A DNA stretch of 30,943 nt from NAT127 sp041655035 (GCA_041655035.1 JBAZCN010000029.1:1-30943), one strand, 5' to 3'; shown: positions 7,580 to 15,969, numbered from the stretch's first letter. Notes: generated by a model from the sequence alone, not told the origin. Numbers and translations are program-made.

Positions 7580-8620
7580 TCACGGCAACACCCCACTGTA
7601 GCTGCGGCGCCGCTGCTGGATCAGCAGGGAGACGAAAAAGGGCGCGCCGAGCATGGCGGTGATCACCCCGGTGGGCAGCTCGGCGGGCAGGATCAACACC
7701 CGCGCCAGGGTATCCGCGACCACCATGAACACCGCGCCGAGCAACAGCGAGTTGGGAATCAGGAAGCGGTGGTCCGGCCCGATCAACAGCCGCACCCAGT
7801 GGGGCACCATCAGGCCGACGAAGGCGACGATGCCGGAGCTGGCCACGGCGATGCCGACACCGAAGGCGGTAATCAGGATGATGCGCCGTTTCAGCGCCTC
7901 CACCGCCACGCCCAGGTGGCGGGCTTCCGACTCGCCCAGCAACAGGGCGTTGAGCGCCTGGCTCTGGCGGGGCAGCACCGCGACCATCAGCACCGCCGCC
8001 ACCGCGACGATGGCCACCCGCTCCCAGCTGGCCCCTTCGAGGCTGCCCATCTGCCACAGGCTGATGCGGCGCAACATGTCGTTGTCGGCGAAAAAACTGA
8101 ACAGACTGTTGAGGGCCCCGGCCATGGCGCTGATGGCGATACCGGCCAGCAACATGGTCGATACCGAGGTGCCCGCCGCCGTGGTCGCCAGGCGGTAGAC
8201 CAGCAGCACCGCCACGAAGCCGCCGGCGAAGGCGCCCGCCGCCACCAGCGACATGCCGAGCCAGCCGGCGGAGAGGAACGCCCCGCCGAACACCACCACG
8301 AACCCGGCGCCGGCGGAGGCGCCACTGGCCACGCCGATCAGCGACGGGTCCGCCAGGGGGTTGCGAAACAGGCCCTGCATGGCCGCCCCGGCGCCGGCCA
8401 GCACCAGCCCCAGCAAGGCGGCGAGGATCAGCCGCGGCAGGCGAATGGAGAAGAGGATCAACCCGTCGCGGCTCTGCCCGCCGCCGAGCCATTCCGCGAA
8501 ATGGCCGAGCAATGCCCGGGGCGGCACGAATACCGCGCCGCTGGCAAGTCCCACCACCAGCACCACCGGCAAAATGGCCAGCAGGATCCACAGCAACTGG
8601 CGCTGATGGAGGAGGCGCAC
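7580..8620 (-). CDS. btuC: FecCD-family ABC permease for cobalamin
   Basis: 346-residue polytopic inner-membrane permease with about ten hydrophobic helices. Landmarks are the LFSIRLPRLILAALLGLVLA segment near residue 55, FRNPLADPSLIGVASGASAG near 85, the GSLEGASWERV loop and the cytoplasmic coupling stretch GESEARHLGV near 228. The C-terminal GFVGLMVPHWVRLLIGPDHR-type motif (here AFVGLMVPHW) is characteristic of BtuC/FhuB/FecCD. It begins at a GTG 2 bases after the cobO stop, with no strong Shine-Dalgarno, so coupling to cobO is likely. It forms the channel that takes B12 from BtuF into the cytoplasm. Confidence 0.88.
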   Translation of the reverse strand: MRLLHQRQLLWILLAILPVVLVVGLASGAVFVPPRALLGHFAEWLGGGQSRDGLILFSIRLPRLILAALLGLVLAGAGAAMQGLFRNPLADPSLIGVASGASAGAGFVVVFGGAFLSAGWLGMSLVAAGAFAGGFVAVLLVYRLATTAAGTSVSTMLLAGIAISAMAGALNSLFSFFADNDMLRRISLWQMGSLEGASWERVAIVAVAAVLMVAVLPRQSQALNALLLGESEARHLGVAVEALKRRIILITAFGVGIAVASSGIVAFVGLMVPHWVRLLIGPDHRFLIPNSLLLGAVFMVVADTLARVLILPAELPTGVITAMLGAPFFVSLLIQQRRRSYSGVLP

Positions 8621-8622
8621 TA

Positions 8623-9243
8623 TCAGTAGTCCACGCCCTTGCGGGCCTTGATGCCCTGGGTATAGGCGTGCTTGATGTCCTTGAGCTCGGTGACGGTGTC
8701 CGCCAGTTCCCGCAGTGCCGCGCCGCCGCCCCGCCCGGTGACCACCACCGACTGGGCGAGTGGCCGGCTGGCCAGCGCCTCGAGCACGCGGTCTTCGTCG
8801 AGATAGCCGTAGGACAGCATGTAGGTCAGCTCGTCGAGCACCACCAGGTGGTAGCTGTCGTCGCGGAGCATGGGTTCGACCACCGCCCAGGTCTTCTCGG
8901 CGGCGGCGATGTCGCCGGACTTGTCCTGGGTATTCCAGGTAAAACCGGTGCCCATCTGGTAGAAGTCCACCTGCGGGCCGTTCTCCTGTGCGATGAGTTC
9001 GCGCAGGTACAGTTCTTCGCCGGAAAGCTGCTGGCCCTTGATGAACTGCACCACGCCCACCTTGTAGCCGTAACCGAGACTGCGCATCACCATGCCGAAG
9101 GCGGAGCTGCTCTTGCCCTTGCCGTTGCCGGTGAGCAGGATCATCACCCCGCGCTCGGTATCGGCGGCGGCGATGCGGGCATCGACCTTTTCCTTGAGTT
9201 TCTGCATTTTGCGTTTGTGGGCTTCGCTGTCAGTATCAGTCAT
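8623..9243 (-). CDS. cobO: Corrinoid adenosyltransferase CobO/CobA type
   Basis: 206 residues from ATG 9243, giving the typical charged N-terminus (MTDTDSEAHKRKMQKLKEKV). The open frame back to 9432 runs through the palindromic spacer and is rejected. The P-loop GNGKGKSS lies at residues 39-46, followed by FGMVMRSLGYGYKVGVVQFI, LVVLDELTYMLSYGYL and VVVTGRGG, all standard for the CobA/BtuR family. The enzyme transfers the adenosyl group of ATP to reduced corrinoid, making adenosylcobalamin. Its place between the outer-membrane receptor and the ABC importer makes this a salvage operon: import then activation. Confidence 0.93.
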   Translation of the reverse strand: MTDTDSEAHKRKMQKLKEKVDARIAAADTERGVMILLTGNGKGKSSSAFGMVMRSLGYGYKVGVVQFIKGQQLSGEELYLRELIAQENGPQVDFYQMGTGFTWNTQDKSGDIAAAEKTWAVVEPMLRDDSYHLVVLDELTYMLSYGYLDEDRVLEALASRPLAQSVVVTGRGGGAALRELADTVTELKDIKHAYTQGIKARKGVDY

Positions 9244-9325
9244 GGTTTTTCCCCCAGTTGAGGTGATTGCCCGACACCATTGTGGTCCCGGTCGAGATCG
9301 TTTGGCGTCCATGCCGGCTGCACCA

Positions 9326-9355
9326 GCGGCCCGGGCCCTGCAGGGCCCGGGCCGC
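9326..9355. repeat. Perfect 30-bp palindrome in the btuB-cobO spacer
   Basis: Bases 9326-9340 (GCGGCCCGGGCCCTG) are followed immediately by their exact reverse complement at 9341-9355, with no spacer. The transcript could form a very stable GC hairpin 70 bases before the cobO start on the minus strand. It sits inside the B12 operon, so it may act as a partial terminator, an RNA-processing site that lets btuB and the importer be expressed at different levels, or a protein site. No U-tract follows. Confidence 0.8.
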
Positions 9356-9412
9356 CGCAAGGTGCCAGTTTCAGTCTTGCACAGTCTTTGCCCTTGCGTC
9401 CGACGCCAGACG

Positions 9413-11326
9413 TCAAAACCGATACTCGACACTCAAGCTGGCGTTTTCCTTCGGCGAAGGGTAGTAGGCCGGCATGCCAAAAAAGGTCACCAGTTCGGTG
9501 TACTCCTTGCCAAGCACGTTGTTGAGCCGCGCCCGCACCAGCAGTTCGCGCCACTGGTAGGCGGCAGCCAGGTTGTAGACCGTGTAGCCGCCGATCTCGT
9601 CGGCGTCGCCGGTCATGTCGATGGCCACCGGGCCGGTGTAGATACCCTCGGCGTAAAACCGCAGGTCGTCGCTGAACTGGTAGGCGAGGGCCAGCTTGCC
9701 GAGGTTCTCCGACACCCCCGGGGTGCGCTTGCCGTCGAGGGGGCCGGCGTCGAACTCGGCGCTCATGCCGGTCACGCTGGCCCGCGCCTCCAGCCGCTGG
9801 TGGACCTGCCAGACGGCGTCGAGCGTGGCGCCGCGGCGACGGGTGTCGTCGAAGTTGACGTTGGCGAACGCGCCGGTGTCGTAGCCGATCTCATTGTCGA
9901 TGGCATGGTCGAACAGCGACAGATTGAGAGCGAGATTCGCCACCCGCCATTCGCCCCCCAGCTCCCAGGCCACGCCCTCCTGGGGTTTCAGCGCCACCAC
10001 GTTGCCCATGAAGTCGACGTTCTCGTCGGCGAGGGCGAAGCGGAAGGTTTCGTCGCGGTTGGCGTAGAAGCGCAGGTTGTCGGCCAGGCGCCAGGACAGG
10101 CCGACCTGCCTGACGGTGACGCCGTCGTCGTAGGAAGCCTGGAACCAGCCCCCGTCGACGTCGACGTCGACCCGGGCGCGGCGGATGCCGGCGGAGACCT
10201 GCACCGTCTCCAGCGGCGAATAGATGGCGTGGAGGTATTCGCTGCGCCGCTGGTGGCGATGATCGCTGCGGCTGAGACCAAAGGAAGAATCGACCTCGAG
10301 CACGTAGTCGTAGTCCTCGAGATCGCTGCCCACCGTAACCCGCCAGTCCCCCAGGTTCATCACCAGCCGGGGGTCGAAGGTTTCCACCTTGCGGGATTGG
10401 AATGTCCGGCTGTCGCCGAAGGACAGCGAGCGGCCGTCGATGCGCACGTCCTCGTCGCGCTTGGCGTAGGCGGCCAGCAGCGTCGCCGCCTCGCCGAAAT
10501 TGTGGTCGATCCCCACCCGGTAGAGGGTCGAATCGATGGCGTAATCGTTGAAGCTGTCGCCCGCCTGGCGGCGGTCGTCGGCCAGCTCGACATCGAGCAG
10601 CGCGCCGGGCAGCAGGTAGTCGTTGCCGGTCCGCTGAACCTCGGCAAAGACCCGGCCCGCCCCGTAGCGATAGCCGCCCTCGCCGCGAAGGTGGTGGTAG
10701 TCGATATCGGTTTCGTCGCGATAGCCCTCGGCCTCGTCTTTCTGGGCGCTGAACCGGTAGTCCAGCTTGTCGTCGAGCACCGCGCCCCCGTATCCCAACT
10801 GGTAATTGCGGGCCGAGTAGCTGCCCACCCCGAGCGCCACGCGACCGCCCTCGCCCCGCCCCTGGCGGGTTATCACGTTGACCACACCACCCACCGCCTG
10901 GTCGCCGAACAACACGCCGGCGCCGCCCTCGAGCACCTCGATGCGCTCCACATCCTTGAGCGCGATGTCGGTCAAATCCGGCTCCGACAGGTCGGAGTTG
11001 TTTAGGCGCCGGCCGTCCACCAGGATCAAGGCGTTCTGCCCGGCGGCCAGGCCGCGCAGCGAAATGCGGACATTGCGGCCATTGCCGAGGCTGTCGCGCA
11101 CCTGCAGCGAACCCTCGCCGCGCAACAGCTCTTCCACGGTGCGGGCGGCACTGGTCTCGATGGCCTCGGCGTCGATCACCCGCACCCGCACCGGAACCTT
11201 GTCGACACTGTAGGGCGAGCGGGTGGCGGTGACCACGACCTCCTCCTCGATCTCGGCGGCGGCCAGAAAGGTGCTGGCGGCACAGCAGGCCAGGGCGATG
11301 GCGGCCTTCAGGGGTCGGAGTTTCAT
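9413..11326 (-). CDS. btuB: TonB-dependent outer-membrane cobalamin receptor
   Basis: 637-residue TonB-dependent receptor. ATG 11326 is chosen for the GAGGAC upstream and the clean signal peptide (MKLRPLKAAIALACCAASTFLAAA); an in-frame ATG at 11410 lies inside the leader RNA and is rejected. A TonB-box-like EEEVVVTATRSP follows cleavage. The plug domain (about 35-150) contains VRISLRGLAAGQNALILVDGRRLNN and ERIEVLEGGAGVLFGDQAVGGVVNVIT. The barrel ends in SLSVEYRF with the terminal Phe needed for assembly. A cobalamin riboswitch lies directly upstream and cobO and btuCDF-like genes downstream, so cobalamin is the likely ligand. Confidence 0.9.
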   Translation of the reverse strand: MKLRPLKAAIALACCAASTFLAAAEIEEEVVVTATRSPYSVDKVPVRVRVIDAEAIETSAARTVEELLRGEGSLQVRDSLGNGRNVRISLRGLAAGQNALILVDGRRLNNSDLSEPDLTDIALKDVERIEVLEGGAGVLFGDQAVGGVVNVITRQGRGEGGRVALGVGSYSARNYQLGYGGAVLDDKLDYRFSAQKDEAEGYRDETDIDYHHLRGEGGYRYGAGRVFAEVQRTGNDYLLPGALLDVELADDRRQAGDSFNDYAIDSTLYRVGIDHNFGEAATLLAAYAKRDEDVRIDGRSLSFGDSRTFQSRKVETFDPRLVMNLGDWRVTVGSDLEDYDYVLEVDSSFGLSRSDHRHQRRSEYLHAIYSPLETVQVSAGIRRARVDVDVDGGWFQASYDDGVTVRQVGLSWRLADNLRFYANRDETFRFALADENVDFMGNVVALKPQEGVAWELGGEWRVANLALNLSLFDHAIDNEIGYDTGAFANVNFDDTRRRGATLDAVWQVHQRLEARASVTGMSAEFDAGPLDGKRTPGVSENLGKLALAYQFSDDLRFYAEGIYTGPVAIDMTGDADEIGGYTVYNLAAAYQWRELLVRARLNNVLGKEYTELVTFFGMPAYYPSPKENASLSVEYRF

Positions 11327-11448
11327 GGCGGTCCTCGATCGGGTGATGGCGAGCGCAAGCGACCGGGGGAAGGATTGGGAGTGGCGAGTGCCGGAGGAAC
11401 AGGCGAACAACCACCGACAAAGCCCTCCGCTTTATCGTCGCAGTCACA

Positions 11449-11612
11449 GCTCAGGCCGGTTTCGGGCTCACGACAGGATCGTTTACCGTTGCGGGGGCAG
11501 CGCTGGCTTGGTCGTCCGGCCACCAATAACTGGCCGGCGACGCACCATTCTTCCCGTTTACCCTGCGCCAACCGGCTGTGGCAAAGCCGGCTTGCAGGCA
11601 CCTGATGCAAAG
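11449..11612 (-). ncRNA. Cobalamin (AdoCbl) riboswitch
   Basis: Read on the minus strand, the leader contains AGGTGCC (11603-11597), a GGGAAGAATGGTGCG element, the diagnostic GCTGCCCCCGCAACGGTAA (11501-11483) and the closing B12-box-like GAGCCCGAAACCGGCCTGAG (11469-11450). These occur in the order and spacing of the class I cobalamin riboswitch. The likely promoter places transcription start at about 11612, at the edge of the aptamer. About 120 bases of expression platform separate it from the btuB start. They include a hairpin on CGAC/AAAGC paired with GCTTT/GTCG (11415-11440), which could be the switching stem. High cobalamin would lower expression of the operon. Confidence 0.93.
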
Positions 11613-11619
11613 GGGGTGG

Positions 11620-11649
11620 ATTGTATAGGTCGGGCCCGCAGCTCGTCAA
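11620..11649 (-). promoter_or_regulatory. Sigma-70 promoter of the riboswitch-btu operon
   Basis: On the minus strand TTGACG (11649-11644) is followed after 18 bases by TACAAT (11625-11620). Each hexamer has five of six consensus bases. The predicted start, near 11612, coincides with the 5' edge of the riboswitch aptamer. Confidence 0.65.
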
Positions 11650-11709
11650 TTTGCCGCGTTTCGCCACGGGCGCCGTCGGGCGCTTGACGGACACGACCAA
11701 GACCCATGC

Positions 11710-11751
11710 GCAAAATCCATGAGCTCAAAATCGATGGGTTCAAAATCGATG
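11710..11751 (+). repeat. Three direct repeats at an exact 15-bp period
   Basis: Copies are GCAAAATCCATG (11710-11721), TCAAAATCGATG (11725-11736) and TCAAAATCGATG (11740-11751), each separated by 3 unlike bases. The last two are identical. They lie between the divergent B12 operon promoter and the TonB receptor promoter, about 96-137 bases upstream of the latter's -10 box. They could be tandem sites for a regulator or a coding-like pentapeptide repeat (KSM-x-S in the plus frame), but there is no gene with a usable start here. Confidence 0.7.
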
Positions 11752-11846
11752 TTGCCAAACGATCGGCGTGGGACTAGCTTTATATCCAGTCTTGCCGCCA
11801 CGGGTGGGAGAGCCCGGCCGGCAGGACCAAACCAATCCCGAAACAC

Positions 11847-11852
11847 TATAAT
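11847..11852 (+). promoter_or_regulatory. -10 box (TATAAT) for the second TonB receptor
   Basis: A perfect TATAAT lies 38 bases before the receptor start. The best -35 (around AGGACC at 11823-11828, 18-base spacing) is poor, so an activator may be needed; the 15-bp-phased repeats upstream are candidates. Confidence 0.5.
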
Positions 11853-11889
11853 AACAGGGACGTTTCTCACCTTCTTGGGAGAAACTAAA

Positions 11890-14313
11890 ATGAAAACAAC
11901 CGGCAATACCCAGCACCCGTTCGTCCGTCTGTCCCTCTACACCCTGATCGCCGCTGCTCCCGTTGCGTCCTTTGCGCAACCCGCCCTGGAAGAAATCGTG
12001 GTCACCGCGCGCAAGGCCGAGGAGAGCCTGCAGACCATCCCGGTGGCGGTAACCGCCCTCAACGAGCAGATGATGATCAACAAGCAGGTCACGCAAATGG
12101 TCGACCTGCAGCGCACCGCCCCCAGTCTCACCATCGGCACCGGCGGTACCGGCCCGGCGAGCATCATCTACACGGCGATCCGCGGCCAGGCTCAGAACAG
12201 CCCCAACTCGGTGACCGACTCGGCAGTCGGCGTCTATATCGACGGCGTCTATCTCGGCCGCCCGATCGCCAGCAACATGGGCTTTCTCGACGTCGCCCAG
12301 GCGGAAGTGCTGCGCGGCCCACAGGGCACCCTGTTCGGCCGCAATACCACCGGCGGCGCGCTTAACATCACCACCAACCGGCCGACCAGTGAATTCGAGG
12401 GCCATGTCAAGGCCGAGGTGGGCAACTACGATATGCGCCACGTCGAAGCGGTGGTCAACATCCCGCTGATCGAGGATGAACTGGCGACCCGCTTCGCCTA
12501 CCGCTACAACGAACGCGACGGTTATATCAAAAGCCCGTTCTACAAGGAGGACTACAAGGACGTGGACGAGAGCTATTCGGCGCGCGGCTCCATCTACTAC
12601 ACCCCCGCCGAGGCGCCCTATGAGGTGTTCTTCTCCCTCGACCACGAGTACTACCGGGACAACGGCACCCCCACTACCGTCGTCGCCTTCAACGACGACG
12701 CGCAGGCGGCACCGACCCTGCCGACGGTGGCCCAGCTGTTTGCCAGCGTCGGCCTCAACCCCCGGGACTATGAGGGCCAGTTCGACAAAACCTTCGGCTT
12801 TGTCCAGACCGCGGTACTGGACAACCAGATCATGACGCCGTCCAACTACCACCGGGCCACCGGCGCCACCCTCGACTTCAAGCTCGACCTCGGCGGCGCG
12901 GAGCTCAAGTCGATCACCGCCTACCGTGAATCCGTCAGTTCCAACCAGAACGACCTGGACGGCTCGCCGGTGGACCTGATCGCGTTCTTTTCGCAATACA
13001 AGCAGCACCAGTTCAGCCAGGAGCTGCAGTTGTCCGGCAGCATCGGCAAGCTCAACCTGATCGGTGGCGTCTATCATTTCGAGGAGGGCGGCCAGGAGTT
13101 CTCCCACGCCCACCAGTTCGGCGTCTTCATTCAGCCGCTGCTGGCGATGGGTGTCGACCTGGCGACGGTGCCCTTCAGCTACCGCAACACCTTCTCGCGA
13201 TTTGGCGCCAAGTCCCAGGGGGTGTTCGTCCAGGGCAACTACGAGGTCACCGACAAGCTGCGCATTACCGCCGGCTACCGCTACACCCAGGACAAGCGCA
13301 ACATCACCCGCGCGCCCGAGGCCAACTACATCGCCCAGCCGGGCCTGCCCATCAGTTGCGGGTTCACCCCGGCCGAGTTGGGCATTACCCCCGAACAGCT
13401 GGCGGCCCTGCCACTGTCGGCCTGCCGGCTGGACGACAGCGCCTCGTTCAGCTACCCGGCCTATCTGATCAGCGCCGACTACCAGCTGACCGACAAGGTG
13501 TTCCTATATGCGAAGCACAGCCGCGCCTCCATGGCCGGCAGCCTCAATACCCGGGAAGTGCCGCCGCCGTTCTCCTTCGCCGTCGACCCGGAAACGGTCG
13601 AGGATTTCGAAATCGGCGCCAAGGCCGACCTGTGGAACAACCGGCTGCGCGCCAACCTGGCGCTGTTCTATATCGAAGGTGAAGATGTCCAGCGCATCAT
13701 CAACGCCTTCAACAGCGAAGGGACCGGCCTCACCCAGTTCAACACCAACACCGGCGATACCGAAATCCAGGGCATGGAGTTGGAGCTGACCGCCCTGCTG
13801 TGGGATGGTTTCGAACTCAATATCGCCACCTCGGTGATGGACGGCGAATACAAGAGCGGCACTTTCCTCGAAACCCGGGGCACCGTCGACAATCCCATTA
13901 TCGTCGACCGCAGTGACGAGGAACTGCCGCGCCTGCCCGAGCTGACCTACAGCATCGGCGCCACCCAGACCGTCAACCTGGATATCGGCGAGCTCCGCGC
14001 CCATGTCGACTACGCCTGGGTCGACAAGCAGGCGCTGGTGACCACCACCGCCACCCCCGGCAGTTCGGCGCAGGAGTTCGAGGACGCGCGGCTGGTCAAC
14101 AAGTACTCGACGATCGACAGCTACGGATTGCTCAACGCCCGGCTGTCGCTGACCCTGGCCAATTCCGGGCTCGAACTCGCCCTGTGGGGCCGCAACCTGA
14201 CGGACGAGGAGTACGCCACCAACGTCTTCGAAAGCTGGACCGCGCTCGGCTTCGCCCTGCAAAACCAGGGTGTGCCCCGCACCTACGGCGCGAGCGTCAC
14301 CTATCGTTTCTGA
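11890..14313 (+). CDS. Large TonB-dependent receptor of a catabolic gene block
   Basis: 807-residue outer-membrane receptor. Start 11890 has GGGAGA upstream and yields a signal peptide (MKTTGNTQHPFVRLSLYTLIAAAPVASFA). The 57 codons back to 11719 run through the repeat/promoter region and are rejected. The TonB box EEIVVTARKAEESLQ and plug segments DGVYLGRPIASNMGFLDVAQ and VLRGPQGTLFGRNTTGGALN are those of the sphingomonad/marine-type receptors that take up many hydrophobic or complex substrates. The barrel ends in ASVTYRF with the terminal Phe. It is followed by a strong hairpin and then a P450 gene on the same strand. The ligand is unknown; proximity suggests it is the compound oxidised by the neighbouring enzymes. 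Confidence 0.9.
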   Translation: MKTTGNTQHPFVRLSLYTLIAAAPVASFAQPALEEIVVTARKAEESLQTIPVAVTALNEQMMINKQVTQMVDLQRTAPSLTIGTGGTGPASIIYTAIRGQAQNSPNSVTDSAVGVYIDGVYLGRPIASNMGFLDVAQAEVLRGPQGTLFGRNTTGGALNITTNRPTSEFEGHVKAEVGNYDMRHVEAVVNIPLIEDELATRFAYRYNERDGYIKSPFYKEDYKDVDESYSARGSIYYTPAEAPYEVFFSLDHEYYRDNGTPTTVVAFNDDAQAAPTLPTVAQLFASVGLNPRDYEGQFDKTFGFVQTAVLDNQIMTPSNYHRATGATLDFKLDLGGAELKSITAYRESVSSNQNDLDGSPVDLIAFFSQYKQHQFSQELQLSGSIGKLNLIGGVYHFEEGGQEFSHAHQFGVFIQPLLAMGVDLATVPFSYRNTFSRFGAKSQGVFVQGNYEVTDKLRITAGYRYTQDKRNITRAPEANYIAQPGLPISCGFTPAELGITPEQLAALPLSACRLDDSASFSYPAYLISADYQLTDKVFLYAKHSRASMAGSLNTREVPPPFSFAVDPETVEDFEIGAKADLWNNRLRANLALFYIEGEDVQRIINAFNSEGTGLTQFNTNTGDTEIQGMELELTALLWDGFELNIATSVMDGEYKSGTFLETRGTVDNPIIVDRSDEELPRLPELTYSIGATQTVNLDIGELRAHVDYAWVDKQALVTTTATPGSSAQEFEDARLVNKYSTIDSYGLLNARLSLTLANSGLELALWGRNLTDEEYATNVFESWTALGFALQNQGVPRTYGASVTYRF

Positions 14314-14323
14314 GGTGCGAAAC

Positions 14324-14357
14324 GCTGCCGATACGCCGCCCGCGGCGTATCGGCAGC
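14324..14357 (+). terminator. Strong hairpin after the TonB receptor
   Basis: Bases 14324-14339 are perfectly complementary to 14342-14357, a potential 16-bp stem (in practice about 15 bp with a small loop) starting 11 bases after the receptor stop. No U-tract follows. It probably ends or processes the receptor transcript before the P450 gene. Confidence 0.6.
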
Positions 14358-14463
14358 CGCGGAGCCGGTGCTACAGCCAGCTTTATATTCACAATGGTGC
14401 AAAGCGAAGGCAACACGCCATCTCAATAGATGATATCGTACAGTTTCACATAAAGTGTCCGCC

Positions 14464-14510
14464 ACGATAGCTCCCCAGCTGTTGCCCTTTATCCTCAGGG
14501 CTTCTATCGT
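14464..14510 (+). other. Nested inverted repeats in the P450 leader
   Basis: ACGATAG (14464-14470) pairs with CTATCGT (14504-14510), and inside it GCCCT (14484-14488) pairs with AGGGC (14497-14501). This gives a two-tier stem-loop about 70-110 bases before the P450 start. It may be an RNA structure or an operator; no known class was recognised. Confidence 0.35.
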
Positions 14511-14577
14511 TGCCCCCTGAATCCGAACCACTCACCGCGGTTCACATCCACCACAGCCTAATGACAGGAGTACAGTA

Positions 14578-15870
14578 GTGAACAACGGACAAACCTCAAA
14601 TCTCGATGAGATGACTCAGGACTTCCTGGCGGTCAGCGATACTTACACCGGCACCCTCAAGGAAACCTGTCCCTACCCCATGTACAAGGAATTGCGGGAG
14701 ACATGCCCGGTAATGGAAGGCGACATCCTCGCCAAGTACAAAGTGCCAAGCCAGGCCGACTACGCCCGCAGCGGCCGCCCGGTGATGAGCATCTTCCGCT
14801 ACGACGATGTGTTGAGCATCTTGCGCGACACCAAGAACTGGAAAAGCTCCATCGTGGGGGACGGCTTTGGCTCCGCCGTCGACAATCTGCTGCTCACCGC
14901 CATGGACGACGAGGAGCACAAGAACTTCCGCTCCCTGCTGATGCCACCCTTCCTGCTGCCCGTGGCCCAGCGCTTCAAGGAGAGCCTGATCCGCCCCATC
15001 CTGAAAAAGGACTTCATCGACGTGCTGCGCTCCAAGGGCAAGGCCGATCTGGTTCAGGACTATGCCCTGCCCTTCCCGGTGTGGGTGATCTACTCTATCT
15101 TCGGCTTCCCGGATGACCGCGAAGCGGTGATGAAATTCGCCAGCCTCGCCCTGCGCATTCTCGCCGGCCCGCAATTCGACCCGGAAGACACCGCCAAGAC
15201 CATGCCGATCGCCATGCAGGCCGGTATCGAGCTGCATCAACACGTGCTGCCCATCATCACCGCACGCCGCGCCTCCGGTGAAAAGCGCGACGACCTGATC
15301 GGTTTCATGCTGGAGGCGGAGTACGACGGCCGCAAGTTCAGCGACGACGAAATCGCCGGCTTTGTCCGCATGCTGCTACTCGCGGCCGGCGAGACCACCA
15401 GTCGCACCTTTGCCAACATGATGGTGCAATTGCTGGAACACCCCGAAGAAATGGACAAGGTTCGCAACAATCGTGCGCTGATTCCGCAAACCATCACCGA
15501 AACCATGCGTCTTGAGCCAACCGCGGCCTACTTGGCCCGCATGCCCGCCAAGGACATGGTGGTCAGCGGTGTGACTGTGCCCGCCGGAACGGCGGTGTCC
15601 CTGTGTATCGCCGCCGCCAACCGCGACCCGGAGAAATACGAGCGCCCCGACGACCTGTGGATCGAGCGGCCCATGCGCCCCGCCCTCAGCTTCGGCTTTG
15701 GCGCCCACACCTGCATGGGCATGCATATCGCCCGGATCGAGATGGAAGTGGCGCTGGACATGCTCCTCGACCTGCCCAATCTGCGTCTCGATCCGGACTA
15801 TCCGAAACCGGTGATCCGCGGCATGCAGCTGCGCGGCGCTGACAGTATCCACGTGCTCTGGGACGTCTGA
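14578..15870 (+). CDS. Cytochrome P450
   Basis: 430-residue soluble bacterial P450 (no membrane anchor) starting at a GTG with AGGAG 7 bases upstream. The I-helix oxygen-activation motif is AAGETT (269-274), the K-helix ExxR is Glu308-Arg311, and the heme-binding loop FGFGAHTCMG has its thiolate at Cys379. The C-helix region MDDEEHKNFRSLLMPPF is also typical. It hydroxylates a small or mid-size hydrophobic substrate using electrons from a ferredoxin and reductase, neither of which is encoded in the window. It lies downstream of the TonB receptor and converges on the alcohol dehydrogenase. The CYP family and substrate cannot be assigned from sequence reading alone. Confidence 0.93.
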   Translation: MNNGQTSNLDEMTQDFLAVSDTYTGTLKETCPYPMYKELRETCPVMEGDILAKYKVPSQADYARSGRPVMSIFRYDDVLSILRDTKNWKSSIVGDGFGSAVDNLLLTAMDDEEHKNFRSLLMPPFLLPVAQRFKESLIRPILKKDFIDVLRSKGKADLVQDYALPFPVWVIYSIFGFPDDREAVMKFASLALRILAGPQFDPEDTAKTMPIAMQAGIELHQHVLPIITARRASGEKRDDLIGFMLEAEYDGRKFSDDEIAGFVRMLLLAAGETTSRTFANMMVQLLEHPEEMDKVRNNRALIPQTITETMRLEPTAAYLARMPAKDMVVSGVTVPAGTAVSLCIAAANRDPEKYERPDDLWIERPMRPALSFGFGAHTCMGMHIARIEMEVALDMLLDLPNLRLDPDYPKPVIRGMQLRGADSIHVLWDV

Positions 15871-15887
15871 CGGACCTTCCCCCGCCC

Positions 15888-15908
15888 GGGCCTTCTCCAT
15901 GAAGGCCC
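15888..15908. terminator. Hairpin between converging P450 and dehydrogenase genes
   Basis: GGGCCTT (15888-15894) pairs with AAGGCCC (15902-15908) across a 7-nt loop, 18 bases after the P450 stop and ahead of the converging gene. Terminator function is inferred from position. Confidence 0.45.
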
Positions 15909-15969
15909 GCCGCTGCGCGGATCGCCGGGCCGTGCCCGGCATCCCGCCCCGGCGGTGAAAGCCCGCCGC

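Noticed and set aside
5881..7596. Apparent 571-residue fusion of ATPase region and btuF
   Set aside because: The upstream part is an alternative frame of btuD; btuF starts at 6810 with a signal peptide.
6810..8591. Apparent 593-residue fusion running from the permease region into btuD
   Set aside because: The N-terminal part is an out-of-frame reading of btuC; the ATPase begins at 7571 or 7583.
9092..11005. Plus-strand open frame of 637 codons antisense to cobO and btuB
   Set aside because: It is a high-GC shadow: composition is Val/Gly/His/Gln-rich without domains, and both opposite-strand genes have clear family motifs and a riboswitch.
11719..11889. N-terminal extension of the second TonB receptor with KSM repeats
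   Set aside because: The signal peptide and ribosome site fix the start at 11890; the repeats and the -10 box lie in this stretch, so it is regulatory.
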